DNA of 7,173 nt from Bacteroidales bacterium UBA1204 (GCA_002310075.1 DBXU01000161.1:728-7900), one strand, 5' to 3'. Numbered from the stretch's first letter, positions 1 to 6,118 are shown. Numbers and translations: made by a program. Notes: generated by a model from the sequence alone, not told the origin.

Positions 1-633
1 GAGATGGATGCCATGATGTATAAGATTGAGGGCGAAGACCTTTATCTTATCGGCACTAGTGAACACTCGATGATCGGCAAGTTCATCGACCAAATCGTTC
101 CTGAAGAGTCGCTGCCTCTGACGCTGACGAGTTACTCGCCTTGTTTCCGTAAAGAAAAAGGTGCTCACGGCATCGAAGAACGTGGCGTTTATCGTATCCA
201 CCAGTTTGAGAAACAAGAGATGGTTGTGCTCTGCAAACAAGAAGATGCCGACTATTGGTACGAACAGATGTGGAAGAACACAGTCGACCTGTTCCGCTCG
301 ATGGACATCCCAGTCCGCACGTTGGAATGCTGCTCTGGTGACTTGGCTGACCTCAAAGTGAAATCACTCGATGTGGAAGCATGGTCGCCGCGCCAGAAGA
401 AGTATTTCGAGGTGGGCAGCTGCTCCTATCTCGGCGATGCCCAGGCACGCAGACTGAAGATCAGAATCAAAGGCAAGAATGGTAACTATTTTGCCCATAC
501 CTTGAACAATACGGTGGTTGCTCCGCCGCGTATGTTGATCGCCTTCTTGGAGAACAACCTCCGCGCCGACGGCTCTGTGGCCATCCCGAAGGCCCTGCAA
601 CCTTACATGGGTGGAAAAACTGAAATCAGATAA
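1..633 (+). CDS. serS: Seryl-tRNA synthetase, C-terminal catalytic part (5' end outside window)
   Basis: Cytoplasmic class II aminoacyl-tRNA synthetase that charges tRNA-Ser with serine. The frame is open from base 1 (GAG), so only the last 210 residues are present; the N-terminal coiled-coil arm and motif 1 lie outside the window. Visible landmarks, counted from the first codon, are the serine-binding TSE loop in LIGTSEH (about 16-22), motif 2 starting at CFRKEKG (about 48) and running through the ERGVYRIHQFEK segment, the DVEAW and EVGSCS core strands, and motif 3 NNTVVAPPRMLIAFLEN (about 169-185) with the class II arginine. It ends in PKALQPYMGG, the usual SerRS C-terminus. These motifs look like the archaeal/clostridial SerRS form rather than the PTAEV / LNGSALALPR form I associate with Bacteroides. 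The stop codon lies 2 nt before the glycosyltransferase start, so the two are probably co-transcribed. The SerRS identity is certain; the subclass is my reading of motifs from memory. Confidence 0.96.
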   Translation, partial: EMDAMMYKIEGEDLYLIGTSEHSMIGKFIDQIVPEESLPLTLTSYSPCFRKEKGAHGIEERGVYRIHQFEKQEMVVLCKQEDADYWYEQMWKNTVDLFRSMDIPVRTLECCSGDLADLKVKSLDVEAWSPRQKKYFEVGSCSYLGDAQARRLKIRIKGKNGNYFAHTLNNTVVAPPRMLIAFLENNLRADGSVAIPKALQPYMGGKTEIR

Positions 634-635
634 TT

Positions 636-1577
636 ATGGATATCTCTGTTGTCGTACCGCTGCTGAATGAAGCTGAATCGTTGCCCGAGTTGGAGGCATG
701 GATTCGTCGTGTGATGGACGAACACGGTTTCTCCTACGAAATCGTTTTTGTCGACGATGGCTCCACCGACAATTCATGGGCCGTCATCCAACAGCTTTCT
801 CAAGGTAACCCCAATGTGAAGGCCTTGCGTTTCAGAAGGAACTATGGCAAGTCGCCAGCCTTGAATGAAGGTTTCAAAATAGTGCAAGGCGATGTGGTCA
901 TCACCATGGATGCCGACTTGCAAGACAGCCCCGACGAAATCCCCGAGCTCTACAAGATGATCAAGGAAGACGGTTATGATCTCGTCTCTGGTTGGAAAAA
1001 GGTTCGTTATGACTCCAAAATAGCCAAAAACATCCCCTCCAAGTTCTTCAACTGGACCACGCGCAGGATGTCGGGCATCAAGTTGCATGACTTCAACTGT
1101 GGCCTGAAGGCCTACCGTAATGAAGTGGTGAAAAGCATCCAGGTGTATGGCGAGATGCACCGTTACATCCCCGTCATTGCCAAGATGAACGGATTCAGCC
1201 ACATAGGGGAGAAGGTGGTACACCATCAGAAGAGAAAATACGGCAGCAGCAAATTTGGCATGAGCCGTTTTGTGCGCGGCTATCTCGATCTGCTGACCAT
1301 CAACTTCATCTCGAAATTCAGCAACCGGCCGATGCATTTCTTCGGCATGCTGGGCTCGGTCACCTTCCTGATTGGTTTTATCATCGCCTTGTATTTGGCC
1401 TGCTCACGCTTGTTCTTCCATGTTTATGGGATGACACGTAGGCCTTTGTTCTATTTTGCGCTGTTGGCCATCATCATCGGCGTGCAGCTCTTTTCAACGG
1501 GCTTCCTGGCCGAGATGATCACCTCGACACAACGCGAAAAACGAGTCTATTCCATTTCGGAACGTATCAACGCCTAA
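636..1577 (+). CDS. Family 2 glycosyltransferase, polyprenyl-phosphate glycosyltransferase type (GtrB/DPM1-like)
   Basis: Probable inner-membrane enzyme that transfers a sugar from a nucleotide donor to polyprenyl phosphate on the cytoplasmic face. The 313-residue protein starts with the GT2 Rossmann strand DISVVVPLLNEAESLPEL. It has an FVDDGSTDNS nucleotide-binding loop (about 38-47) and a DxD metal/nucleotide site at D92-A-D94 followed by LQDSPDEIPEL. The HDFNCGLKAYR segment (about 151-161) and the HHQKRKYGSSKFG loop (about 196-208) are typical of the dolichol-phosphate mannosyltransferase / GtrB branch. Two hydrophobic stretches near the C-terminus (about 236-258 and 270-292) should be membrane helices, as in GtrB and ArnC homologues. 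No QxxRW motif of processive synthases is present. The start is 2 nt after the serS stop, with no room for a separate promoter, so it is likely translated from the serS message. The sugar donor and acceptor cannot be read from the sequence. Transcription ends at the hairpin just downstream. Confidence 0.92.
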   Translation: MDISVVVPLLNEAESLPELEAWIRRVMDEHGFSYEIVFVDDGSTDNSWAVIQQLSQGNPNVKALRFRRNYGKSPALNEGFKIVQGDVVITMDADLQDSPDEIPELYKMIKEDGYDLVSGWKKVRYDSKIAKNIPSKFFNWTTRRMSGIKLHDFNCGLKAYRNEVVKSIQVYGEMHRYIPVIAKMNGFSHIGEKVVHHQKRKYGSSKFGMSRFVRGYLDLLTINFISKFSNRPMHFFGMLGSVTFLIGFIIALYLACSRLFFHVYGMTRRPLFYFALLAIIIGVQLFSTGFLAEMITSTQREKRVYSISERINA

Positions 1578-1583
1578 GCAAAC

Positions 1584-1641
1584 AAAAAAAAGCGACCCTT
1601 TATGGATTCCCTAAGGAACGACATAGAGGGTCGCTTTTTTT
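1584..1641. terminator. Bidirectional Rho-independent terminator between convergent genes
   Basis: AGCGACCCTTTATG (1591-1604) pairs with CATAGAGGGTCGCT (1622-1635) over 14 bp with a single G-U wobble. Seven A residues precede the left arm (1584-1590) and a T run follows the right arm (to 1641), so it can terminate transcription from either side. The 17-nt apical region contains a second short stem, TTCC-CTAA-GGAA (1607-1618). It begins 6 nt after the glycosyltransferase stop and ends 11 nt from the stop of the convergent acidic-protein gene. Confidence 0.93.
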
Positions 1642-1652
1642 ATGCTCTCTAG

Positions 1653-2084
1653 TTAATACAAATCATCGATTCCGCCATCAAAGCTTTCATCGAAGCTGTC
1701 ACCGAACTCATCGGCAAATTCGTCTTCGTCGAATTCGTCTTCAAACTCGTCAAAGGGTGAATCGTCGGCAAAGTCGTTGTTCTCCCAGTCGAAGTCGTGT
1801 TCCAACTTCGACTCATCGAATTCATCCTCTTCATCATGCTGGTTGATAAAGCTGTCGATTTCGTCGTCGCTCATTTTGTCGAAGTTGACATCCAGCAATG
1901 CGGAATCGTTAATGGAGCGGCTCATGGACTTCAACTCGCGCATAACTGAGGGTGAGACATAGAATTCATCGATGTTTTCTTCGCAGTACTTCAAATATTT
2001 GGGGTCTTTTTCATACACTTCGGCGATGGTCATGCCTTCGTATTTTCCAAAGGTGAAAACTGAATCAATGTCATAGAATTTCAT
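1653..2084 (-). CDS. Small ExoX-C-like protein with a long acidic, Phe-rich C-terminal tail
   Basis: A 143-residue cytoplasmic protein of unknown role. Residues about 8-38 (VFTFGKYEGMTIAEVYEKDP followed by KYLKYCEEN) match the short module I know from the C-terminus of exodeoxyribonuclease X-type and DNA polymerase III epsilon-like exonucleases (FGKYKG..L.E....P.YL.W). The nuclease domain itself is absent. Residues about 44-82 form a helical linker. Residues 83-143 are extreme: 31 of 61 are Asp or Glu, one is Lys, and ten are Phe, seven of them spaced 3-5 residues apart between 111 and 135, ending IDDLY. No signal peptide or membrane segment is visible. A dedicated promoter lies upstream (2131-2161) and the gene ends at the shared terminator. 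The clean start, stop, promoter and terminator support a real gene. The domain assignment is from memory and moderate. The tail could be a DNA mimic, a partner-binding peptide or a disordered solubility tail. Confidence 0.85.
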   Translation of the reverse strand: MKFYDIDSVFTFGKYEGMTIAEVYEKDPKYLKYCEENIDEFYVSPSVMRELKSMSRSINDSALLDVNFDKMSDDEIDSFINQHDEEDEFDESKLEHDFDWENNDFADDSPFDEFEDEFDEDEFADEFGDSFDESFDGGIDDLY

Positions 2085-2130
2085 ATAGAGTCCTTTCTTT
2101 TATTCTGTTTTAATGTGTTGTTTCGTATCG

Positions 2131-2161
2131 CAAATATCATGCATTTTTCCTTTTCTTGCAA
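2131..2161 (-). promoter_or_regulatory. Putative Bacteroidetes promoter for the acidic-tail protein gene
   Basis: Read on the minus strand, TTG (2161-2159) is followed after exactly 20 nt by GATATTTG (2138-2131), which matches five of the six fixed bases of the Bacteroidetes -7 box TAnnTTTG. The predicted transcript would start near 2124, giving a leader of about 40 nt before the ATG at 2084. It lies in the 84-nt gap after the DUF486 gene, which has no strong terminator of its own, so read-through from upstream is also possible. Confidence 0.55.
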
Positions 2162-2168
2162 CAAAAAA

Positions 2169-2540
2169 CTACTTTTTGAAGGCAAAAAACACGGCTAGGA
2201 TGATGAAGATGAAAGATATGATATGGTTCCAACGGAAGGTTTCCGTCTTGAATACGGTAATCACGATGATGGTGAATACCGTCAAGGATACGGCTTCTTG
2301 TATGACTTTCAATTGAATAAGGTTGAAAGGGCCTCCGTTTTGCATGGCACCGATGCGGTTGGCAGGAATCATGAAAGAATATTCAAACAAAGCAATGCCC
2401 CACGACATCAGGATGACAAGAAAAAGCGGCCAATCCTTGGAACTGGGGACGATCTCAAGTAATTTGAGTTGTCCATACCAGGCAAAGGTCATGAAAACGT
2501 TGGATACAATAAGCAACAGAATGGTGTATATACCCTTCAT
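2169..2540 (-). CDS. DMT family membrane protein, DUF486 type
   Basis: A 123-residue integral inner-membrane protein, almost entirely four hydrophobic helices (about 4-22, 38-56, 76-97 and 104-121) with short polar loops. Hallmarks of the DUF486 / COG3169 family are FMTFAWYGQLK (about 16-26), SWGIALFEYSFMIPANRIG (about 46-64), the LIQLKVIQEAVSL stretch (about 74-86) and RWNHIISF (about 103-110). The length is normal for the family. The family belongs to the drug/metabolite transporter superfamily and resembles half of a larger EamA transporter, so it may act as a dimer, but no substrate is known and none can be inferred here. The ATG at 2540 lies 23 nt downstream of a perfect -7 box, and the gene is divergent from the sodium:solute symporter. 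Membrane topology and family are well supported; function is unknown. Confidence 0.88.
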   Translation of the reverse strand: MKGIYTILLLIVSNVFMTFAWYGQLKLLEIVPSSKDWPLFLVILMSWGIALFEYSFMIPANRIGAMQNGGPFNLIQLKVIQEAVSLTVFTIIVITVFKTETFRWNHIISFIFIILAVFFAFKK

Positions 2541-2563
2541 TGATTGGTGTTTTTAACGGAGTG

Positions 2564-2596
2564 CAAAAGTAAGGGAATTTCTTTCATGTGCGACAA
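2564..2596 (-). promoter_or_regulatory. Putative promoter of the DUF486 gene
   Basis: On the minus strand, TACTTTTG (2571-2564) is a perfect match to the Bacteroidetes -7 box TAnnTTTG. A TTG at 2596-2594 lies 22 nt upstream of it, slightly longer than the usual spacing of about 20. The box ends 23 nt before the ATG at 2540. Its upstream half overlaps the upstream half of the divergent symporter promoter. Confidence 0.55.
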
Positions 2597-2603
2597 TTAT
2601 TCC

Positions 2604-2611
2604 TATTTTTG
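2604..2611 (+). promoter_or_regulatory. Putative -7 box of the symporter promoter
   Basis: TATTTTTG is a perfect TAnnTTTG element ending 21 nt before the ATG at 2633. There is no clear TTG at the -33 position, where the sequence is TTTC. Because the element would place the transcript start near 2618, it argues against any translation start upstream of that point. Confidence 0.55.
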
Positions 2612-2632
2612 CATAACCAAATTGTGAACATC

Positions 2633-4111
2633 ATGAATGCGACCATTATACTTACCGTTTTTGTTATTTATACCGTTCTATTGTTTGTGATTTCGCATTT
2701 CACGGCGCGAAAGACGGACAATAATGCTTTTTTTCGAGGCAATAAGAACTCGCCCTGGTTTGTGGTGGCTTATGGTATGATTGGTGCCTCTTTGTCAGGT
2801 GTGACATTCATGTCAGTGCCAGGAGGGGTTTATTCGGGTCAATTCACCTATATGCCTTTGGTGTTTGGCTATGTCCTTGGCTATGCAGTGATTGCCCTTG
2901 TTTTGTTGCCTTTGTATTATCGCCTTAACTTGACTTCCATCTACACCTATTTAAATATGCGTTTTGGGCCTAGGTCGGAGAAGACGGGTGCAGCCTTTTT
3001 CATCCTGTCTCGTCTGCTAGGCTCTGCCTTGCGCATGTATCTCGTTGTGTTTGTCTTGTATGAGTTTGTCTTCAAGGAATGGGGCATCCCTTTCTGGGTG
3101 CCAGCGGTCATTTTTATCGCCATCATCCTGCTCTACACCTTCAAGGGGGGTATCAAGACGGTTGTGTGGACGGATACGCTGCAGACGACCTTCTTGCTGC
3201 TGGCGGCCTTTTTGACGGCTTTCTTCATCTTGCGAAACCTTCATATCTCGTTAGGCGACCTTTTGAAGTCGGCTTCTGAGAAAGGCTATACCAAGGTGTT
3301 TGAAACGGATTGGACCCACAACAAGTTTTGGGTCAAGCAGTTGTTAAGTGGCATGTTTATCACCATAACGATGACTGGTTTGGACCAGGATATGATGCAG
3401 AAGAACTTGACGTGTAAGAACTTGCGTGATGCCCAGAAGAATGTGATGACCTCAAGCCTGCTGTTTGTGGTGGTCAACGGCCTCTTCCTTTGCCTGGGAG
3501 CGGCTTTGATTCAATATGCACAAGTCACAGGTTTCCAGTTGCCTGTAAACGAAGCAGGGGTGGTCGTTAACGACAAGATCTTCCCTTCGGTCGCTTTTTC
3601 GTTGAGTAAGTTTACGGCAGTGGTCTTCGTCATAGGTTTGGTTGCAGCGGGCTATTCCAGCGCCGATGGCACCTTGACGGCCTTGACGACCACTTTCTGT
3701 TACGATTTCATGCATTTCGACAAGAAACAGATGACAGAAGAGCAAATCACGAAACGCCGCAAATGGATTCATGTAGCATTTGCTTTGCTCTACTTGTTGG
3801 TTATCATCGCATTCCAGCCTTTCCACAACGAATCGCTGATCGACAAGGTCTTTGATATTGCTGGCTATACATATGGTCCTTTGTTGGGCCTATACACTTT
3901 CGGCCTGTTTGTTAAAAACAGGAAGGTGATTGATAAGGCCGTACCTTTCATCGCCGTTGCTTCACCCGTAATCAGCTATTTGCTGAAGACGTATTCGCCA
4001 CAGCTGTTCGGAGGCTATCGGATTGGGTTCGAGATATTGATAATCAACGGATTACTTACATTCTTGGCCTTGTTGCTCTTCAGCAAAAAGGAAAAAACAA
4101 GCGTTGAATGA
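2633..4111 (+). CDS. Sodium:solute symporter (SSS family)
   Basis: Polytopic inner-membrane transporter of the LeuT fold that couples solute uptake to the sodium gradient; the substrate is unknown. From the ATG at 2633 it has 492 residues, a normal SSS length, with about 13 hydrophobic helices. The broken first core helix region shows GASLSGVTFMSVPGG (about 51-65). The GYSSADGTLTALTTTFCYD segment (about 340-358) corresponds to the SSS helix that carries Ser/Thr ligands of the Na2 sodium site. PLYYRLNLTSIYTYL (about 98-112) and YTFKGGIKTVVWTDTLQTTF (about 168-187) are also typical of the family. The open frame extends in frame back to a GTG at 2588, but those 15 residues overlap the -7 box at 2604-2611, so the ATG at 2633 is the better start. 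The 54-nt gap to the next gene contains no obvious terminator. Similar Bacteroidales proteins are annotated only as sodium:solute symporters. Confidence 0.93.
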   Translation: MNATIILTVFVIYTVLLFVISHFTARKTDNNAFFRGNKNSPWFVVAYGMIGASLSGVTFMSVPGGVYSGQFTYMPLVFGYVLGYAVIALVLLPLYYRLNLTSIYTYLNMRFGPRSEKTGAAFFILSRLLGSALRMYLVVFVLYEFVFKEWGIPFWVPAVIFIAIILLYTFKGGIKTVVWTDTLQTTFLLLAAFLTAFFILRNLHISLGDLLKSASEKGYTKVFETDWTHNKFWVKQLLSGMFITITMTGLDQDMMQKNLTCKNLRDAQKNVMTSSLLFVVVNGLFLCLGAALIQYAQVTGFQLPVNEAGVVVNDKIFPSVAFSLSKFTAVVFVIGLVAAGYSSADGTLTALTTTFCYDFMHFDKKQMTEEQITKRRKWIHVAFALLYLLVIIAFQPFHNESLIDKVFDIAGYTYGPLLGLYTFGLFVKNRKVIDKAVPFIAVASPVISYLLKTYSPQLFGGYRIGFEILIINGLLTFLALLLFSKKEKTSVE

Positions 4112-4131
4112 CGGAATTGATGAAAAATATG

Positions 4132-4139
4132 TATTTTTG
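4132..4139 (+). promoter_or_regulatory. Putative -7 box upstream of the DUF4831-like gene
   Basis: TATTTTTG is a perfect TAnnTTTG match 20 nt after the symporter stop and 26 nt before the ATG at 4166, and is the same octamer as in front of the symporter. No TTG lies at the expected -33 distance: the nearest are at 4104-4106 (25-nt spacer) and 4117-4119 (12-nt spacer). It suggests independent transcription of the downstream gene, although read-through from the symporter is possible. Confidence 0.45.
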
Positions 4140-4165
4140 AAGTTTGAAAACTAAATCATAAGAAG

Positions 4166-5251
4166 ATGAACAGGATTATCACTAAAATCACATTAGCCTT
4201 GTTGGCCTTGACGATGATGGGGGGTCAACTTCACGCCCAATTCTCGACCACCTACGCCAAGAATGTCACGCCTGGACAGCATAATGGCCTGTATTATTCC
4301 TTGCCTCAGACCATGTTGAAGCTGGATTTCGTCATGGAAGAAATCCAAATGGAGAGAAGCCCTTACAGTGACTATGCCTCCAACTACATGGGCACGGCCG
4401 AATCCGTGGAATACGAAACCAGGCAGTACCGCCTGTTGGACGTCAAGATGAGCACGGTGGCCAGCCCCGATCCAAATGCTTTGTTTTTTGTGACCTTGGG
4501 AAGTGCTAGGGGAGGCAGCAAGATGCGTTTCGATATCATGCCCAACGGCATCATCCGCAGCGTTGGCTTCGACGATCCGGCCGCCGAGGATATTGCTCCT
4601 GTAGCCCCGCAGCAGTCTTCTTGCGAAGAAAAAGAAACCATATATCCCAAGAGCAATTTAATCGACCTTGTTTCCATGGGTAAGTCGAATGCCCAATTGG
4701 CTAAAGAAGTGGCCGATAAGATTGAGGAGATTCGTAAGGCCAAGTTCAATTTGATTTCGGGCTATTACGAAACGGCGTTTAATCCTGAGACCTTCAAGTT
4801 GATGTATGAGAAGCTGGATGCCATGGAAGAAGAATATACCAACCTGTTGCTGGGTAACCATGTCAAGAAGACCGTGGTAAAAACAGTGTACGTTATTCCC
4901 AACAAGGAAGTGCCTACGCAGACTGTGGCCAAGTTTTCGGAGAGTGAAGGCGTGACGGTTGGAACCTCTGGTTCGGGTACGCCCATCATGGTTCAAACCT
5001 TGTCGATGAACACCACGGCTGCCATCAACGCACCGAGCCAATCGGCAGTGGAGTTGATGTCGTATGAAAACAAGGTGTTCTACCGCCTTCCTGAGATGGC
5101 GAATGTGAAAGTGACTCTTGGAAGAGACACCTTGATTGAGGACCGTGTTGTTGTCAACCAACTGGGTGCCGTGCTGATGGCTCCTTTGACCAATACAAGG
5201 TTGGTATTCGACACGGAGACGGGTCAGATCATAAACATGAGAATGCAATAA
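4166..5251 (+). CDS. Secreted DUF4831-like protein of unknown function
   Basis: A 361-residue exported protein. The N-terminus is a signal peptide: basic MNRIITK, hydrophobic LALLALTMMGG, and a likely signal peptidase I site after QLHA (residue 24). There is no lipobox Cys, so it is probably periplasmic. Mature residues 40-135 begin NGLYYSLPQTMLKLDFVMEE and continue with YETRQYRLLDVKMSTVASPD and the FDIMPNGIIRSVGF strand, a layout I associate with the Bacteroidetes family DUF4831. A charged helical region follows (about 175-228), then a Ser/Thr/Gly-rich stretch (about 258-295). The C-terminal beta-rich part has VFYRLPEMANVKVTL (305-319) and ends LVFDTETGQIINMRM. The KVFYRLPE strand echoes the N-terminal GLYYSLPQ strand. 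Its own -7 box lies upstream and a strong terminator directly follows the stop. Export is well supported, the family assignment is moderate, and no biochemical role can be stated. Confidence 0.87.
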   Translation: MNRIITKITLALLALTMMGGQLHAQFSTTYAKNVTPGQHNGLYYSLPQTMLKLDFVMEEIQMERSPYSDYASNYMGTAESVEYETRQYRLLDVKMSTVASPDPNALFFVTLGSARGGSKMRFDIMPNGIIRSVGFDDPAAEDIAPVAPQQSSCEEKETIYPKSNLIDLVSMGKSNAQLAKEVADKIEEIRKAKFNLISGYYETAFNPETFKLMYEKLDAMEEEYTNLLLGNHVKKTVVKTVYVIPNKEVPTQTVAKFSESEGVTVGTSGSGTPIMVQTLSMNTTAAINAPSQSAVELMSYENKVFYRLPEMANVKVTLGRDTLIEDRVVVNQLGAVLMAPLTNTRLVFDTETGQIINMRMQ

Positions 5252-5277
5252 AAAAAGGCACCGCAAGGTGCCTTTTT
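5251..5277. terminator. Bidirectional terminator with a GCAA tetraloop
   Basis: GGCACC (5257-5262), loop GCAA (5263-5266) and GGTGCC (5267-5272) form a perfect 6-bp stem capped by a GNRA loop. It is flanked by an A run (5251-5256) and a T run (5273-5277), so it works in both directions. The A run begins with the last base of the DUF4831-like gene stop codon, and the T run ends 2 nt short of the kdsA stop codon. Confidence 0.92.
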
Positions 5278-5279
5278 CA

Positions 5280-6092
5280 TTATAGGGCTTCTTTGATGCG
5301 GACCAACTGTTTCAGAAGGCCTTCTACCTTGTCGAGGCGTAGCATGTTGGCGCCGTCTGATTTGGCTTTGGCGGGATCGGGATGGGTCTCCATGAAGAGG
5401 CCGTCAACCCCTGTGGCGATGCCTGCCTTGGCTATCAGTCCGATGAGTTCGGGCTGACCGCCAGTGACGCCATTGCTCTGATTGGGCTGCTGCAAGGAAT
5501 GGGTGACGTCCAAGATGACGGGCACCTCAAATTTTTGCATGGCAGCTATGTTTCTATAGTCCACCACCAAATCGTGATAGCCAAACATGGAGCCACGCTC
5601 AGTCAGCATGACCTTGTCGTTACCCGACTGACGCACTTTTTCAACGGCAAAACCCATAGCTTCGCCCGAAAGAAATTGTCCTTTTTTGATGTTGACAATC
5701 TTGCCGGTCTTGGCAGCGGCTACAAGTAAGTCGGTCTGCCGACAAAGGAAGGCGGGGATTTGTATAATGTCTACATATTCCGCGGCCATCTGGGCTTCTT
5801 CGGCAGCGTGAATATCGGTCACCACTGGGATGCCGAATTCTTTGGCCACTTTCTGCAGCACTTTCAAGGCTTTTTCATCGCCAATGCCTGTGAAAGAGTC
5901 CAGCCTGGAACGGTTGGCCTTGCGGTATGAGCCTTTGAAGACGAAGGGAATGTTGAGTTTTTGACAGATGTTCTTCAAGGTCTCTGCGATGAAGAGTGGC
6001 GAGTTCTCGTCTTCGATGACGCATGGCCCGGCCAGCAAGAAGAAACGGTCGGGTCGCAAGCCTTTCAGAAAGTCGTATTTAGCGGTGTCCAT
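5280..6092 (-). CDS. kdsA: 3-deoxy-8-phosphooctulonate synthase (Kdo-8-phosphate synthase)
   Basis: Cytoplasmic enzyme that condenses phosphoenolpyruvate with arabinose 5-phosphate to Kdo 8-phosphate, the committed step to Kdo in the LPS inner core. Numbering from the ATG at 6092 (270 residues), it is a TIM-barrel protein with LLAGPCVIEDEN (about 20-31), KGSYRKANRSR (53-63), VTDIHAAEEAQ (91-101), QIPAFLCRQTDLL (111-123), DVTHSLQQP (195-203) and METHPDPAKAKSDGAN (234-249). Cys24, His198, Glu235 and Asp246 match the four metal ligands of metal-dependent KdsA; E. coli KdsA has Asn in place of the Cys. An in-frame ATG at 6119, overlapping the xerD stop as TAATG, would add nine residues. I prefer 6092 because a perfect -7 box lies at 6108-6115 and the distance to the first conserved residue then agrees with E. 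coli KdsA. It is downstream of xerD and can be co-transcribed with it. Identity is very secure. Confidence 0.96.
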   Translation of the reverse strand: MDTAKYDFLKGLRPDRFFLLAGPCVIEDENSPLFIAETLKNICQKLNIPFVFKGSYRKANRSRLDSFTGIGDEKALKVLQKVAKEFGIPVVTDIHAAEEAQMAAEYVDIIQIPAFLCRQTDLLVAAAKTGKIVNIKKGQFLSGEAMGFAVEKVRQSGNDKVMLTERGSMFGYHDLVVDYRNIAAMQKFEVPVILDVTHSLQQPNQSNGVTGGQPELIGLIAKAGIATGVDGLFMETHPDPAKAKSDGANMLRLDKVEGLLKQLVRIKEAL

Positions 6093-6107
6093 GGTGGATA
6101 TTTTTTG

Positions 6108-6115
6108 CAAAGATA
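6108..6115 (-). promoter_or_regulatory. kdsA: Putative -7 box of an internal kdsA promoter
   Basis: On the minus strand, TATCTTTG (6115-6108) is a perfect TAnnTTTG element ending 15 nt before the ATG at 6092. It is part of a 15-nt sequence (6102-6116) found identically in front of xerD. No TTG is present at the -33 distance, which falls inside the xerD coding end. If active, its transcript would start near 6100 and would exclude the upstream ATG at 6119. Confidence 0.5.
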
Positions 6116-6118
6116 CCA

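Noticed and set aside
774..1337. Long minus-strand open frame of 187 codons inside the glycosyltransferase
   Set aside because: It lies antisense to a gene with clear GT2 motifs, is rich in His/Val/Leu as expected from an antisense shadow, and has no recognisable domain.
1653..1837. Runs of TCGTC/TTCGTC resembling a CRISPR-like or satellite repeat
   Set aside because: The runs are Asp/Glu and Phe codons of the acidic tail read antisense. There is no regular repeat-spacer structure.
2161..2180. Possible terminator after the DUF486 gene (A-run, GTAG, T-run on the minus strand)
   Set aside because: The pairing would be only A-T base pairs with no GC stem, too weak to call.
4658..5266. Minus-strand open frame of 202 codons antisense to the DUF4831-like gene
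   Set aside because: Composition is Arg/His/Leu-rich shadow sequence, it has no promoter, and its start lies within the terminator at 5251-5277. The plus-strand gene has a signal peptide, promoter and terminator.
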